Assembly (NCBI RefSeq): GCF_020085105.1
Contig: NC_058063.1
Span: 19,336,262-19,400,261 of the forward strand
Length of the DNA: 64,000 bases
DNA from: Siniperca chuatsi
Lineage: Eukaryota; Chordata; Actinopteri; Centrarchiformes; Sinipercidae
Direction: 5' to 3'
Part shown: one piece after another, positions 46,606-57,799 of the stretch
Numbering within the stretch: position 1 is the first letter of the stretch
Layout: the number at the start of each line of letters is the position of its first letter
Notes under the pieces: model-generated
What the model was told of the DNA's origin: nothing
Databases searched by the model: none
The model's input: the letters and a program-made list of their open reading frames with translations, nothing else
Translations under genes and position numbers: made by a program

Positions 46606-47250
46606 ATGCCTTAGGGAAGTGTAGTAAGTCCAACTTTATTTTCCATTATGATAAATGATATGTTTGTAAATATTCCAATGGATATGGGAAGAACACTGTT
46701 TGCAGATGACAGGGCTGTGTGGAAAAGAGGGAGAAATGTTGAACACATAGTTAAGAAAATGATAAGGATTGGAATGGGGATCTGATGTTGCATCTCTGAA
46801 ATATATTTATGTAGCCTTAATAAGATCAAGACGGAAGTATCGTATACGGATCAGCAGCAAAATCTATGCTAGCAGACCTGGATGTTATGCAAGCCCGGGC
46901 TCTAAGACTGCACTCCAAGACGAAGCAGGGGTTATGTCATTGGGGTTATGTCGAAACAGCTGGTGGCCAATTACTGGGATAACCTCCAACAAAAAGGGTG
47001 CTGCAGACATGTTCTACTCTCACAATAAGAATATCCCACTGTAGTTTTTACCTATATACAGTCAGGCTGCTCCTGGCTCATTCTCAGATGAGGTACCTCT
47101 AGAGTGTTTTGGAGCTTCTCACTACACTCTCCAAAGGTGCTCCACTCGGGTTATCAGGCCCGATCTGAGCCAGATTAGCTTAACCACTGCTCCTCTATCG
47201 TCAGCCACAACAATACTGTCTCAGCCTCCAGCCATGTCAGATCTTCTTCC
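46606..47250 (+). mobile_element. LINE reverse-transcriptase fragment
   Basis: In pieces, the plus strand reads SPTLFSIMINDMFVNIPMDM, then RTLFADDRAVWKRGRNVEHI with the FADD catalytic box of reverse transcriptase. Further on comes DLDVMQARALRLHSKTKQG from the C-terminal part. There are frame changes and stops, so it is dead. It fits I/Jockey-like fish LINEs. Confidence 0.6.
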
Positions 47251-47269
47251 TTCGTTTGTGCTCCTTTAA

Positions 47270-47508
47270 CTCTCAAGAATATGAGGTGCCCTCCATCGTG
47301 ATTGGCCTGGAAAACCTCTTGCCCCAACTTCCACTAGTAGGCACTTCACCTTCCATCTGTTGTCAGTGCATTCCTCTACCAGTGTATTTTGAGAGCTTTT
47401 GCTCAAAAGGTTTCTTCCGTCCTCTCTTCCCATGGGACTGTCAGCATAGATTGCTATGGCAGCATGCAAGTGTAAAGGTAGCAGAGAAACCTCACAGCCA
47501 TAAACCAT
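47270..47508 (-). mobile_element. Short antisense LINE scrap
   Basis: The minus strand gives LVEECTDNRWKVKCLLVEVG followed by ARGFPGQS. This resembles a block found near the C-terminus of some fish retroelement polyproteins. Both ends are decayed. A poly-A run follows at 47560-47585. Confidence 0.35.
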
Positions 47509-47984
47509 ATGTTTGACCGAGATGAGCTTCTAATGACGATGGGAATGTCATGAGTTTGACAAAAAAAAAAAAAAAAAAAAAAAAAGAGGGATTGTGATAA
47601 AACGCACTGATAAAAACACAATCCATCCATGTTTCAAAACTTAAAACAGTAACATAGTAAGGCATACTATTCTTTCATATTGTAGAATAAATAAAAATAT
47701 AGAATAGTGTGATATTTTATGTTTGAAAGCAAAGTTACTAAGTGCTTCACAGAGTTAAAAAGTGCTTTGCAGAATACTAAAAACATTTACTGTAGTTTTA
47801 GAGACAATTTAAAAAGCAGAAATAACAAAAATAATACACACACAAAGTAAATGAAAGCTTCAGATGAGGAATTTAAGGGTTCTGCAGCTAAGCCCTGCAG
47901 GTTTGTGCCCCCTGTGGATTTCAACAAATCTGACAGCCCATCAACATCAATCGTCACAATTTTTTGTGTTGCAACCCTGTTTAC

Positions 47985-48190
47985 AATTCAATTTTATTTA
48001 TATAGCGCCAATTCATAACAGAAGATATCAATGCGCTTTTCCTATAGAGCAGGTCTAGACTGTACTCTTTATAGTATTAATTACAGAGACCCAACAAATC
48101 TCACCATGAGCAAGCATTTGGCGACAGTGGCAAGGAAAAACTTCCTTTAAGAGGCCAAAACCTTGGACAGAACCAGGTTTACAGGGAACA
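47985..48190 (+). repeat. Dispersed teleost repeat
   Basis: Longest of the three family members in the window; see 664-812. It begins 'caattcaattttatttatatagcg'. Confidence 0.65.
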
Positions 48191-48969
48191 CCCAAATATC
48201 ATGGTCAGAGGTGGGGGCTGGAACTGTGGTGCACAGTCTCAAATTTCAAGCAGCTGCATGGAAGGAAGTAAATCGCTTTTATAAAAAATATCCTGGGGTA
48301 TTCTCTTAGTTTAGGGTTTAAGACACCAACCACAAACCCCAAACACCCCCTATTGGAGTCAGGTTGCAGCTCTCTCATTTCCTTTAACCTCTCTACTGTC
48401 TGTAATACAGGCATACAAATGCCCTAAAGTACTTAAAATATTCTGTATTAAATATATGAAATAAATACAGTAGAATATGTAAAAAATCATGTCTATACAA
48501 TTACAGCATACTTAATAAAATAAAATAATAATAATAATAATAATAATAAGCAATAAAATATGTGTGATTAATAGTAACTTGGCTAAAACGTTCAGAAGTG
48601 CTAGTATGGAGCACAAGCTTGTTTCAGTGCAGTATGAGAATCAACTTGCAGAGACTTGCAGTAACTTAATTGACTTGTATGTACATCACATTTTATAAGT
48701 AGTTAGGCAAATATTTCAAGGTGATTCTGTATTATTGTTGCGATTATAGGTGTGGCGCTGTCAATAGTAGTGAAATGGAGCGGAGGAACTTGATAGACAG
48801 ACAGAACACGTCACTTAGGAGGAAAATGGAATTAGGGGTGAAAGTATTTACAACCACTAAGAAACCAAACTATCGTAGCAGCAATCGACAGACAGAAGAC
48901 TGTCCGTGCTGCCAAATGTCCACTCACTGCAGCAGTTTAGGATGGGGACGTAAGTCCAGTTGAATCAGC
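48191..48969. other. Intergenic sequence, 3' flank of the single-V gene
   Basis: No exon supported. A short AAT-type repeat lies at 48526-48550. The final part lies downstream of the minus-strand gene and should contain its 3' UTR. Confidence 0.4.
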
Positions 48970-51819
48970 TCACTTGGTAAATAACTCCTCCTTGTTCTCG
49001 AACTCAATCGGGAGCTCGATGTAGCATCCATCCTGGTCTTGATCTGTATGGTTGACATGATACAACAGGAAGTGCAGATGAAGAATTGGCAAAAACAAAT
49101 CAAAAACACACACCTTTTCATTAAAACAAATAAGAAAAGCAGACATACGTTTTCGTTGTTGATCTCCACAAACACATTCTGCCAGATGTGTCCAATTTGC
49201 CCAAACTAGAGCTACAAAAACTACAGCTACCAGTGATACTGGAGCTTTCCATTCTGGGCTTCCTGATGGATGTTCTGCACCTGCATGAAGACACAACACC
49301 AAAAACATTACAACAACTGAGGGAAGGTTGGAAATTAAGGGCAAATGCTTTAATTTTTATTTTTTTGCAGTAAAAAAAATACAGGTAAATATTCTCTTCA
49401 CATAGGATGTGTGAATTTGTGAATGTGAAAATTGTATTTTTTTTTTTCTCTAATCTTTGCTTTGTTTCATTAAATACTGGATAATTTGACATTTGGGCCT
49501 CAAACAGTTATTTAAATTAATAATCTGAGAAGGTTAGAGGGAAAATGTCTCTTTAATGGAACGGATACCTCACAGACATCTGAAACATGACAAGGTACCA
49601 CAACTTAATCATCTTATCCTGTGTTTTTATGTAAAATCTTTATCTGACAAGTAACTAGTAAATGTAGCTGTAAAATAAATGCAGCGTAGTAAAAAGCTCC
49701 ACCAGTCAGTACTATTAAATGAGTTTGCAGAGATTTGAAAATTGGTTGAGAAAGTCAATCTGTCACAAGTAATATGTAGATGTATTTTTGCCAGAGCTGC
49801 ATTATAATGCATACTACAGTGGTTAAAGAATAATTCCGGTTTAGGAAACATCGGATCTTTTGTTTTGTTTTGTTTTTTAAACACAAACTGTCGTTGTTGT
49901 AAACATCCATTACAGTTTACAGACCCACTTCCTGGTTACATTTTGACCCACCACACTTACCGGAGTTGTTTTCTCACACTTTTCCTGTGCAATGAGGGAT
50001 CATTACCAACTTTTGCGTTATACCTCCAAATAAAGAGGTTTAGATAATCTGGCTAAACTGGTGGCTTTGTTTCCAGCCTATCTGATGGTCTGACTGCTCC
50101 TGTTTGTTGCCCATTCTAACGTCTTTTAGCGACGTTCCCGTGTTCCCAGATCTCAGCATTTAACTTGTTGAGTACAATGTTGTTAAAACTGGTAGACTGA
50201 TGGACAAAAACTACAAAAATAAGACCCAAGTTGTAATAAACATGAATTCTTCTTTAATGTGGTTAAAAGAAGAATGTGAAAAAGAAGCAGCTGTGAAAAT
50301 GCATTTTTGCCTTGAAATCAGATTTGAGCATCAAATAATAATAATAATAATAATAATAACAATAAATATTAATAATAATGTAAATTTGATGCATTATTTC
50401 TACATTGTTACTTAATGAGTAATCATGCTCACAGCTCACCATGTTGACCTACCTTTAGTAGGTGCCAGTTCAGGCTTTGGTGTGTCACTGTTCTCTCCAT
50501 CATTGGTCTGGGCCACGTTCAATACAAAACGTTCTATGGGGTAAATCTGTATTAGTATTACAGTAACATTTCCAATCTACAGTAGTACTGCAGTAGGACA
50601 CAGACAGTTTTCCTTTTAACCAAAGAACTCGATATGGACAATAAGTTCTCATACGTTCTGCTGAGTCAGCTTACCAGTGGTCTCTAGCACCCATCGTCTC
50701 ATGATCTTGTCATAATTAGCAGCCAGATCACACCAGTAATGTCCAGAATCATCAGTCGTGACTCTGGACAGATGAAGTCTGATTCGTCCTTCTCTGAGGG
50801 CGTCTTTGTCACACTGCACCCGTCCTGCAAACTGCTGGTGCTGAGACTCTGGGACCTCAACGCTGTTAACAAGTTCGTACAAACGCTTCAGAGGCTCTGA
50901 CTGGAGAAAACAAACCAGGTTGGTGGAAGACATGTCCGTTTTGGTGCGACTGTCCCATCTGATGGTGATGTTATCGTCCTCCTCTGCCTGATAGAAGGTC
51001 CTTTTCACAACAAACGCCCCTGTAGACGAGAGAGAGGGGAAAGAGAGGCACACAAAAGAAATTATGCAGAGTTAGACATCAACCTTTACCTCACTTCAGT
51101 GGGAAACAGTTGTATCTAGGAACTGACTGTTTATGGGAAATTATTTTAAAATTCAACATGCCAGAAGAGGCTCTGCTTGATATATCTGAGCAGTAAAGAT
51201 GATTCTGCCACTTGAGCGTTCAGTCTGAACTAATGCAGTGCTTTAGAATCCGTGTATTATTCGTTCTTTTCATATTCAACAGGGAATCCAAAATCGGAAA
51301 ATATAACTATTTCTTTATTCATTTATGAATCCAACACAAAAAAAAGAAATAACGGCTTGTTTTTTGTGCTTTCGATTTTTTTGCTCAAGTAAAAAAAAAA
51401 AAAAAATAGGAAATGAAAAAACGGGCCATGGACTGAATTTGATTTTGATATTTAATGTGTCCGATTTGTGTGACCAGGAAGTTGCTGACTTCTTCGTGTC
51501 TTGCACTTTATAAACTTGCAGCAAATGCACTTGGGCGATGGCGGTACCTGATTTCATGTAATGAATATTGTTAAATATTTGCTGCAGATTAGCAGTTTGT
51601 CTTCATAATATATAAAAGTGAATGAAATAATTTCTGGCTTTGGATTGTTGGTCGAACAAAACAAGCACTTTAAGGACGTCACTTTTTTTAAACATTTCAT
51701 AGATTATTCGATTATTCAAATCATCAAGAAAATAATCTGAATGAAAATAATTGTTAGTTGCAGCCCTACTAACCACAGATGGAGGAGGTCAGGCCGGCGA
51801 GCAGAAGGATCCAGATCAT
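48970..51819 (-). CDS. Single V-type Ig domain membrane receptor, five exons
   Basis: The exons on the minus strand are 51819-51774 (leader MIWILLLAGLTSSICG), 51019-50675 (V domain), 50533-50453 (stalk), 49280-49149 (membrane) and 49043-48970 (tail). All are GT-AG and phase 1, and together give 225 residues with no break. The V domain has ITIRWDS, VCFLQSEP and the DSGHYWCDLA signature. The stalk is Asn/Pro/Glu-rich. The membrane segment is VSLVAVVFVALVW, after which ECVCGDQQRKR turns basic. The tail contains CYIELPIEFENKEEL; its YxxL is ITIM-like but has Gly at the -2 position, so it is not a canonical ITIM. It is a leukocyte-type receptor by architecture, with unknown ligand. I do not recognise a specific family. 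Confidence 0.82.
50335..50385. repeat. (AAT)n microsatellite in intron 3 of the single-V gene
   Basis: Imperfect AAT repeat producing poly-Ile or poly-Asn shadow frames. Confidence 0.9.
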
Positions 51820-53379
51820 CTTTTCCCTGTCAGAGAGGAGACAGTTTTATTAGAGGAAGAAGTGTTGGATTTTATTTTATTAAAAACAGGACAGATTGGT
51901 AAATCACTTGTATCCTGAATGTACTAAAATTAATCCTCATCATGAATAAGATCTTCCTTTAAGGTTTGTAATGTTTACACATCAGTCAAAAATGAAATTA
52001 AAGGCCACAGAAGAGCATCTCGGTGTTTTAGAAGTCTGCATTTCGGCTGTATAATTGGCACAAAATCTTTTATAAGTCAGAATAAAAGCACTCTAAAATA
52101 TTTTTTTATTCTCTTAAAATTCAAGTGGTTGAATATTTTCTCAGTATTATATCCCACGTTCTGGCAGATCAAGTGACAGACTATTAAGTATAAGTAAAAA
52201 AAAAAAAACAATATTAAGGCTCAACAATTATTCATGTAATTACCACAACTGATATATTTCAGTTCTCACACTTTGTCTTTGTGTAGTATGTTATCATGAC
52301 TAATTTGTTCAGTCTGCTTAAAGGCAACTGTATAATTTCACTCCTCGGATAATGTTTAACTACACACGTGGCTATAAATAATTAATAAAAATAAAATGTG
52401 TTAACTCGTGCTTATGATGCAATTACAACCAATGTTGTGTTTATGTGCTAATTGTTATGCTGTGCATACTGTGAGCTACTGAAGCACCTGTTAACATCAG
52501 AGTGCAGCGCTTTGTTTCATATAATCTCAGTGGAAATTTATTGCAGTTGGCAGTCTAAGTTTTAAAGTAACAAAGCACCTGTTCACGTGTTTGTGCTATA
52601 GGTGTATTCTCTGTCAGCTGTTCCCAGGAACCATGAGCTTCTCCAACAGTGCATGGACGAGGAGGAGCGAGGGAGGATGCAGTTTTCCTGAAGAGCAACT
52701 TGTTGGGTGCATTGCATCAGAGAGACGCGGACCTGGAAAAGAAACAATGTTGTTTACATATTTTCACTTCATCTTGGTTCAACTCTTTAATCCTCAAACT
52801 CATGTTTTTAAAAGACGCTCTAATCAACTTCCCATGAACACCAAAGACACAACATGCACATCAATGGTTGGCATCATCTGTACTGACAGTGTTGTTATTG
52901 TTGATGGTGTTCAGGTCAAAAGAGGAACTAACTAATGAAGATTTGTTGCAACAGAGAAGAAGAAAACGAAACACAACTCCACTGATGGTCACATGGCTGC
53001 ACTGTGGACATCAAGGTCATGTCCTCACTCCTGTTTCTGGGAGTTTTTAGACAACAAAGTCATCAGATTCTGAAATACTGAATATGTTCGTTGTATAGTT
53101 AAAGGGACCTAAATCACCGCTGTTGTACCTGTATGTATTTCCTTGTTGCGCAATTTATAAAAACTCAGCAGCCACAAACTTCCTTCTGTGGAGAAACTGA
53201 TTGCATCATCTATCCAAACAAATATCGACAAAGAAGCGTTAAAACAAAGTAAAAACTTAGAAAGTCTCTACGTTCTTCTCGCTTGCTTAATGTGTTGCCT
53301 TGTCAAGGAGTTGTTAAGAACTCTGAAGTTCAAATCTTGGAGGAGGTTTTCCAGGTTCAGATGGAAGTTCAATAAGTTA
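51820..53379. other. Intergenic sequence, no gene seen
   Basis: Upstream of the minus-strand single-V gene. The plus-strand frame at 52591-52935 has no recognised domain. No RNA gene found. Confidence 0.4.
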
Positions 53380-53490
53380 GATTAGATTCAACTTTATTGT
53401 CATTACACATGTACACGTAGGCTAGAAGACAACGAAATGCAGTTTATGTCTAACCAGAAGTACAATAAGCAAGTGCAGGAACCGAATTTA
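53380..53490 (+). repeat. Dispersed repeat ('caactttattgtcatta' type)
   Basis: 'ttcaactttattgtcattac' and 'gacaacgaaatgcagtttatgtctaaccagaag' mark a common fish dispersed repeat end. Class not determined. Confidence 0.45.
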
Positions 53491-54289
53491 AAAACTTTGG
53501 GCCGGTTTGAATCAATTTTCTGGACGTTGGATTAATATGTGCGTCAGTCATGTTTAAACAATTAACAGTTAGGCTAAATGTACCGCAGTTGATCACAATT
53601 AAAAACACAACACAAATCGTAGGTTTTCGTTACTTACATGTAGGCGAACTGTCCCACTTTACGTTACCTGAACGACTTAACTATCACCTGAACAGACGAA
53701 CTGTTCTCCTACGTTAACGTTTCCGGATATGGAGGATGAGGAGACACGTGGTTACTTTATATCATCAGCTCGTGACAACTCACCTGAGGGGGCGGGGCAG
53801 TGCTGCCTCCTGGACCAATAGCGCCGTATCAGCGCCTTAACATGGATGTACTATTAGAACTAATTGAGGTATGGTGGTATTATCTGTTCATCGGAAAACT
53901 CCGTAAATCACCGAGCGTTGAGGCAGAGCAGCCAGAGGACAGAGGGCAAACCACAAAATACTTTCTCCATAATATATGGTCCAGTTTCACCAGAAATAGT
54001 GAATAAAGTTGTTGTGTTTTTGTACAGTAACCAGAGAAGCCCGCCCCCGCAGAAACACTCTGCTCCAGGGTCTATCATTTTTGATAAACAGTAAATCCAT
54101 CAAATTCAGTGGTTCTTGACAGGAGAAATGAAACTGTAGAAGAACCTTCACCTCCCCCACTTTCTACATAGCCTGTCTGTCTGTGCTTTAAATACAATTA
54201 TCTGAATTTGTGCTGGATCTGACTTCTAAGCATATAGTTTCATTTCTCTCAACTAGAGATGCCACAGTTCATTTTTTCTGTGACCCCAT
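53491..54289. other. Intergenic sequence, no gene seen
   Basis: Includes a relatively GC-rich patch at 53690-53830, which could be a promoter-like stretch, but no first exon could be tied to it. Confidence 0.35.
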
Positions 54290-54445
54290 GTAGCCTCAGT
54301 ATAATGTTCCACTTTTTATGGCTATTCTGAGAAGACTTATTAGTCTTAACTTTGTATTGTGTTGTTTTAACTCCTCTGTACAGCACCTTGAATCTGCCTC
54401 TGTGTATGAAACATGCTTTATAAATAAAACTGCCTTGCCTTAAAT
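54290..54445 (+). repeat. LINE/SINE 3'-tail type repeat
   Basis: 'tgtacagcaccttgaatctgcctctgtgtatgaaacatgctttataaataaaactgcc' (in pieces) has the form of the conserved 3' tail of fish L2/CR1-type LINEs and the SINEs that borrow it. Confidence 0.5.
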
Positions 54446-55182
54446 GCAAGGGCGTAGTGTTTTGTCCCCATCACTTTAATTGTTTCAGGTTGATTTTCTT
54501 ACTTGAGTCTCTCTGAACATTGTTCTCTTATTGTCTCCTTCAGTTATTACTGTGCGCTCAAAACAATGAACTTAACAAGCAGCAGAAAGTAGTGCAGCCA
54601 GCACTGAGTGGACTTTTTTTGCCATGACTATAGGTAAAGTTTGTTGGTGCTGTATGCAGCCTGAAATGACTACCTGCAGACACTACTCAGGGCTGAATAA
54701 ACACTGCCATCATGGTTAATTTTTTTATTTACAGTTAATATTTTCCTTAAAAGAAACTAGTAGTGAACATCAGAGATAAGACAGTAAAGGTCATAGCTCT
54801 TTCTAGTACAGATGCAAACTATCTATCAAAGCATCAGGTATCTATAAAGGACACTAAACTTGATTTTAAGTAGAGTCAGTGCATTAACAACATAGAGGCT
54901 TACACAGCATTTCCATGTTTTGTTATTCTACCATTATTATGGAAAGCACAATAACCAATTTCACATCATTTGTTATTTGCTGGTTTGATTTAATGTATAT
55001 ACATGCAGGAAATAAATAGCATATATATATGTATATTGTGTCCCTCCACTTCTGAAACCACACCTACGCCCAATGAAATTGCTGAAATGATACAATTAGT
55101 TATTATACAGCATCAAAATGGTTACAGTCTGCTTAAAGGATTGAATTAAAGGTTGTTTTTTCCCCTGTTACAACTGTTTTTG
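54446..55182. other. Intergenic sequence, no gene seen
   Basis: AT-rich, with a short (TA)n tract at 55020-55035. No supported exon. Confidence 0.4.
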
Positions 55183-55290
55183 TCTCCACAGGGTGAATTT
55201 TTGTTGCAACCATGACCGTAAAAGCTGGTCATCATGTAAAAAAGGAACAAGAGGTTTCTGTGAAAGCTGCTTTCCAGAAATGCACGAGAG
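55183..55290 (+). pseudogene. Stray copy of the Fc-receptor-like gene 3' UTR
   Basis: About 100 bases match 46121-46225, from 'ctccacagggtgaatttttgtt' to 'ccagaaatgcacgagag'. No neighbouring Ig or membrane exon survives. It marks an old paralogous gene copy, now lost, on the far side of the single-V gene. Confidence 0.6.
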
Positions 55291-55957
55291 ATATATATTA
55301 AGCTCTCACTGAAGAAAACGATACCAGTGATGGGATGGGACAAGCATTTTCATATTTCTTTGAACTGGTCTCAGTTTCAATAAATCAGAAGATTAGTAAT
55401 CCATCACAGTGAACTCCATGTCTGCATTTAGGCTATTGTTAAAGTAACATTATCATTTCATATTAGAACAATTTAAAGTATGAAAAGTCTGCATTTTGTT
55501 ACCACATAATTAATAATGGAGGGGTTGAAGTGTTTCCTGTTGTGCTTGAAATGTAAAACACAGTAAAACAAAAAAAGGATCATAATGTCCATAGGAACTT
55601 TTTAACAACTCCGGCTGCATGACCTTCTCTTCGAACACTCAAAATTAGCCAAACTATAAAAACACAGCTTCAATTTGACACTAGCATATTAGCTAGCTGC
55701 ACGCAACTATGTCAAATAATGTTGGTCAAGAGTGACTAGCATAAACAGCTAACTACATTAGCATTAAATGAAAGGTGTGTGTTTAGTCATATTTTGACAT
55801 GAAAATGGCAAACTTAAAAAAAATAGCATTTTTGACTGAAATTGTCATATCTGTTGACATGGTGTCAACTTGCACTGCTATAAAGACGGCTTTCCAACAA
55901 CAAATCCATCTCCACTGATATTCTGTCCTGAGGCGGCAGGTCCTTCTCCAACTCTTT

Positions 55958-55959
<2 letters not shown>

Positions 55960-56005
<46 letters not shown>
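55960..56005. repeat. (TA)n microsatellite
   Basis: About 23 TA units immediately left of the palindrome. Confidence 0.95.
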
Positions 56006-56012
<7 letters not shown>

Positions 56013-56116
56013 ACTCTATAATCAGTTTTAAAGGTGTGTTTTGAAGAATTATATATATATATATATATAATTCTTCAAAACACACCTTTTAAAACTCATT
56101 ATAGAGTTTTATTTTA
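56006..56116. repeat. Near-perfect palindrome with about 50-bp arms
   Basis: The left arm ('aaataaaactctataatcag...ttgaagaatt') is the reverse complement of the right arm ('aattcttcaaaacacacc...gagttttattt'), with essentially one mismatch. They are separated only by a TA tract at about 56050-56069. It could extrude as a cruciform, or reflect a foldback insertion. Confidence 0.9.
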
Positions 56117-57799
56117 TGTCCAGCACTGCCAAGCTTCCATGGCTGTTTATCATGCTATTATTTTAAATGTTTTAGTTTTTGTGTTTTGTCATTTTATTGC
56201 TTTTTGTTGTGGTTTGTTTTTGTTTTCTATGCATGGTGTCTTTGAGTATCTTAAAAAGTGCTCAGTTAAAGGCTGCAGTCATCTTGAATGTGTGAATGTG
56301 AAGCACAGTGCTGCTGAGCTCTGTCAGCCTTCTCCGGATACAACAATGTTAATTAAGAGTAAACTTAGTACTGCTGGTAAGAGCACGCCCACTTTCATAC
56401 ACTGCTGAAGATAAAAATTCTTCCTCCTTGACATTTGAGGAAGACAGTCTTGTTTCCAAATGCTGTGTGAACCAAAGGACACTAACTTAACTGATTTTCA
56501 GGAAACCTGAAGAGCGGTAAGCTTTTCTTGGATTTTTCACCCCCCATTACATTTTATTCATCTTTGTATTTGAAATTTTAGTGAATACAAATTTGCAGAA
56601 AATACAAAACAGCACACATGTTTGTTTTGTACTAATAACAAGCTTCTTCAAACATATTGATTTAAATCTCTCTATGCACAAATAAACTGCAGTTTACAAC
56701 AAATTTCCCAACTGCTACTTTGCTTATTGCATCTTTAAGCTCCAGTAATAATCATATTCTGAAATTTCCCCATAGCTAAATGTAAATTTAAAAAAAAAGA
56801 TTTTACAAAGTCTTATGGGAATGTAGTGAAAAGTAATATATACATTGATGTGGACACATTCAAAGTAAACTGATTCCACAATATTACCACAACTCATGGA
56901 AGTAGCTACATCCATCCATCCATCCATGTTAGATATTTTAACTGTAAAATAGATGTAAGATAGATGTTTAGATGAGATTAAGCGCTAGATCGAAATCCAT
57001 CAAGTTAAAAAGGAAATTAAAATTTTAATCTATTTTATTAGATTTTGCAAAAACTATTTTTAGCATGTACCTAGTCTAGAATCATTTATGCTATTTTCAA
57101 TACTTTATAATAGTTTTCCTGCATTACATTTTCTTGGTTCAGCCTATTAGTCTTTTAAATTTGTTGAAACCACAGTGTAACAAGAGAGCATCATTATTCA
57201 TTTCATATTGTGATTCTGGTTGCAGTAAAAGTGTAAGATACAGATTACTCATTTATGCACATAGCGTGAAACAGCGGCGGACTCAGGCTGTCTGAGGGGC
57301 AGGAGCAAAAAATAAATAAAAAGGGCACCAGCATGCAGAAAGTCGTGAGGCATTTATAGTGAAACAGTTACAAACCCGGGTTATAATTAAAATGGTTTTA
57401 TTATGTGACTCATTTAAATTTAAAGATTTATAATATAACTATTAAATACTGCTAATATTCTAGCATGTCGGGCAACTTATACGGCACTGCATCACATTTT
57501 CTTCACTGGAAGGGCATCCTAGAATGCACTTAATCATCCACCAGGGGGGAGAATAACCCAGTTTTAAAATCCTGGATCTCCCCATCAGATGATAAAGCAC
57601 CTGGATGAGTAGAGAAAAGTCTTCAACTCTACAACTAAAATCCAGTTAATTTATTTTGACTTGCAATGCAACAGTTAACTTTTCACCATAGTTTAAACTG
57701 AAAGAAATCAACTGGTAATGTAACTGCAGTCTCACTTAACTGTGATGCTTCATCATTCTTTTTGTTCTCTCCTCTGACGTAATGATAGAGTGTCTGACG
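56117..57799. other. Intergenic: 5' flank of the nuclease gene
   Basis: No exon supported. It contains a (CATC)n patch near 56909-56926. The last 100 bases before 57800 should hold the promoter and 5' UTR; no clear TATA box was identified. Confidence 0.4.

Noticed and set aside
50985-51053. Start codon MCLSFPSL for the V domain of the minus-strand receptor
   Set aside because: It lies in the intron before a good acceptor; a true leader exon with matching phase exists at 51819-51774.
52591-52935. 114-codon plus-strand frame
   Set aside because: No domain, no good splice or start context, and composition like intergenic DNA.
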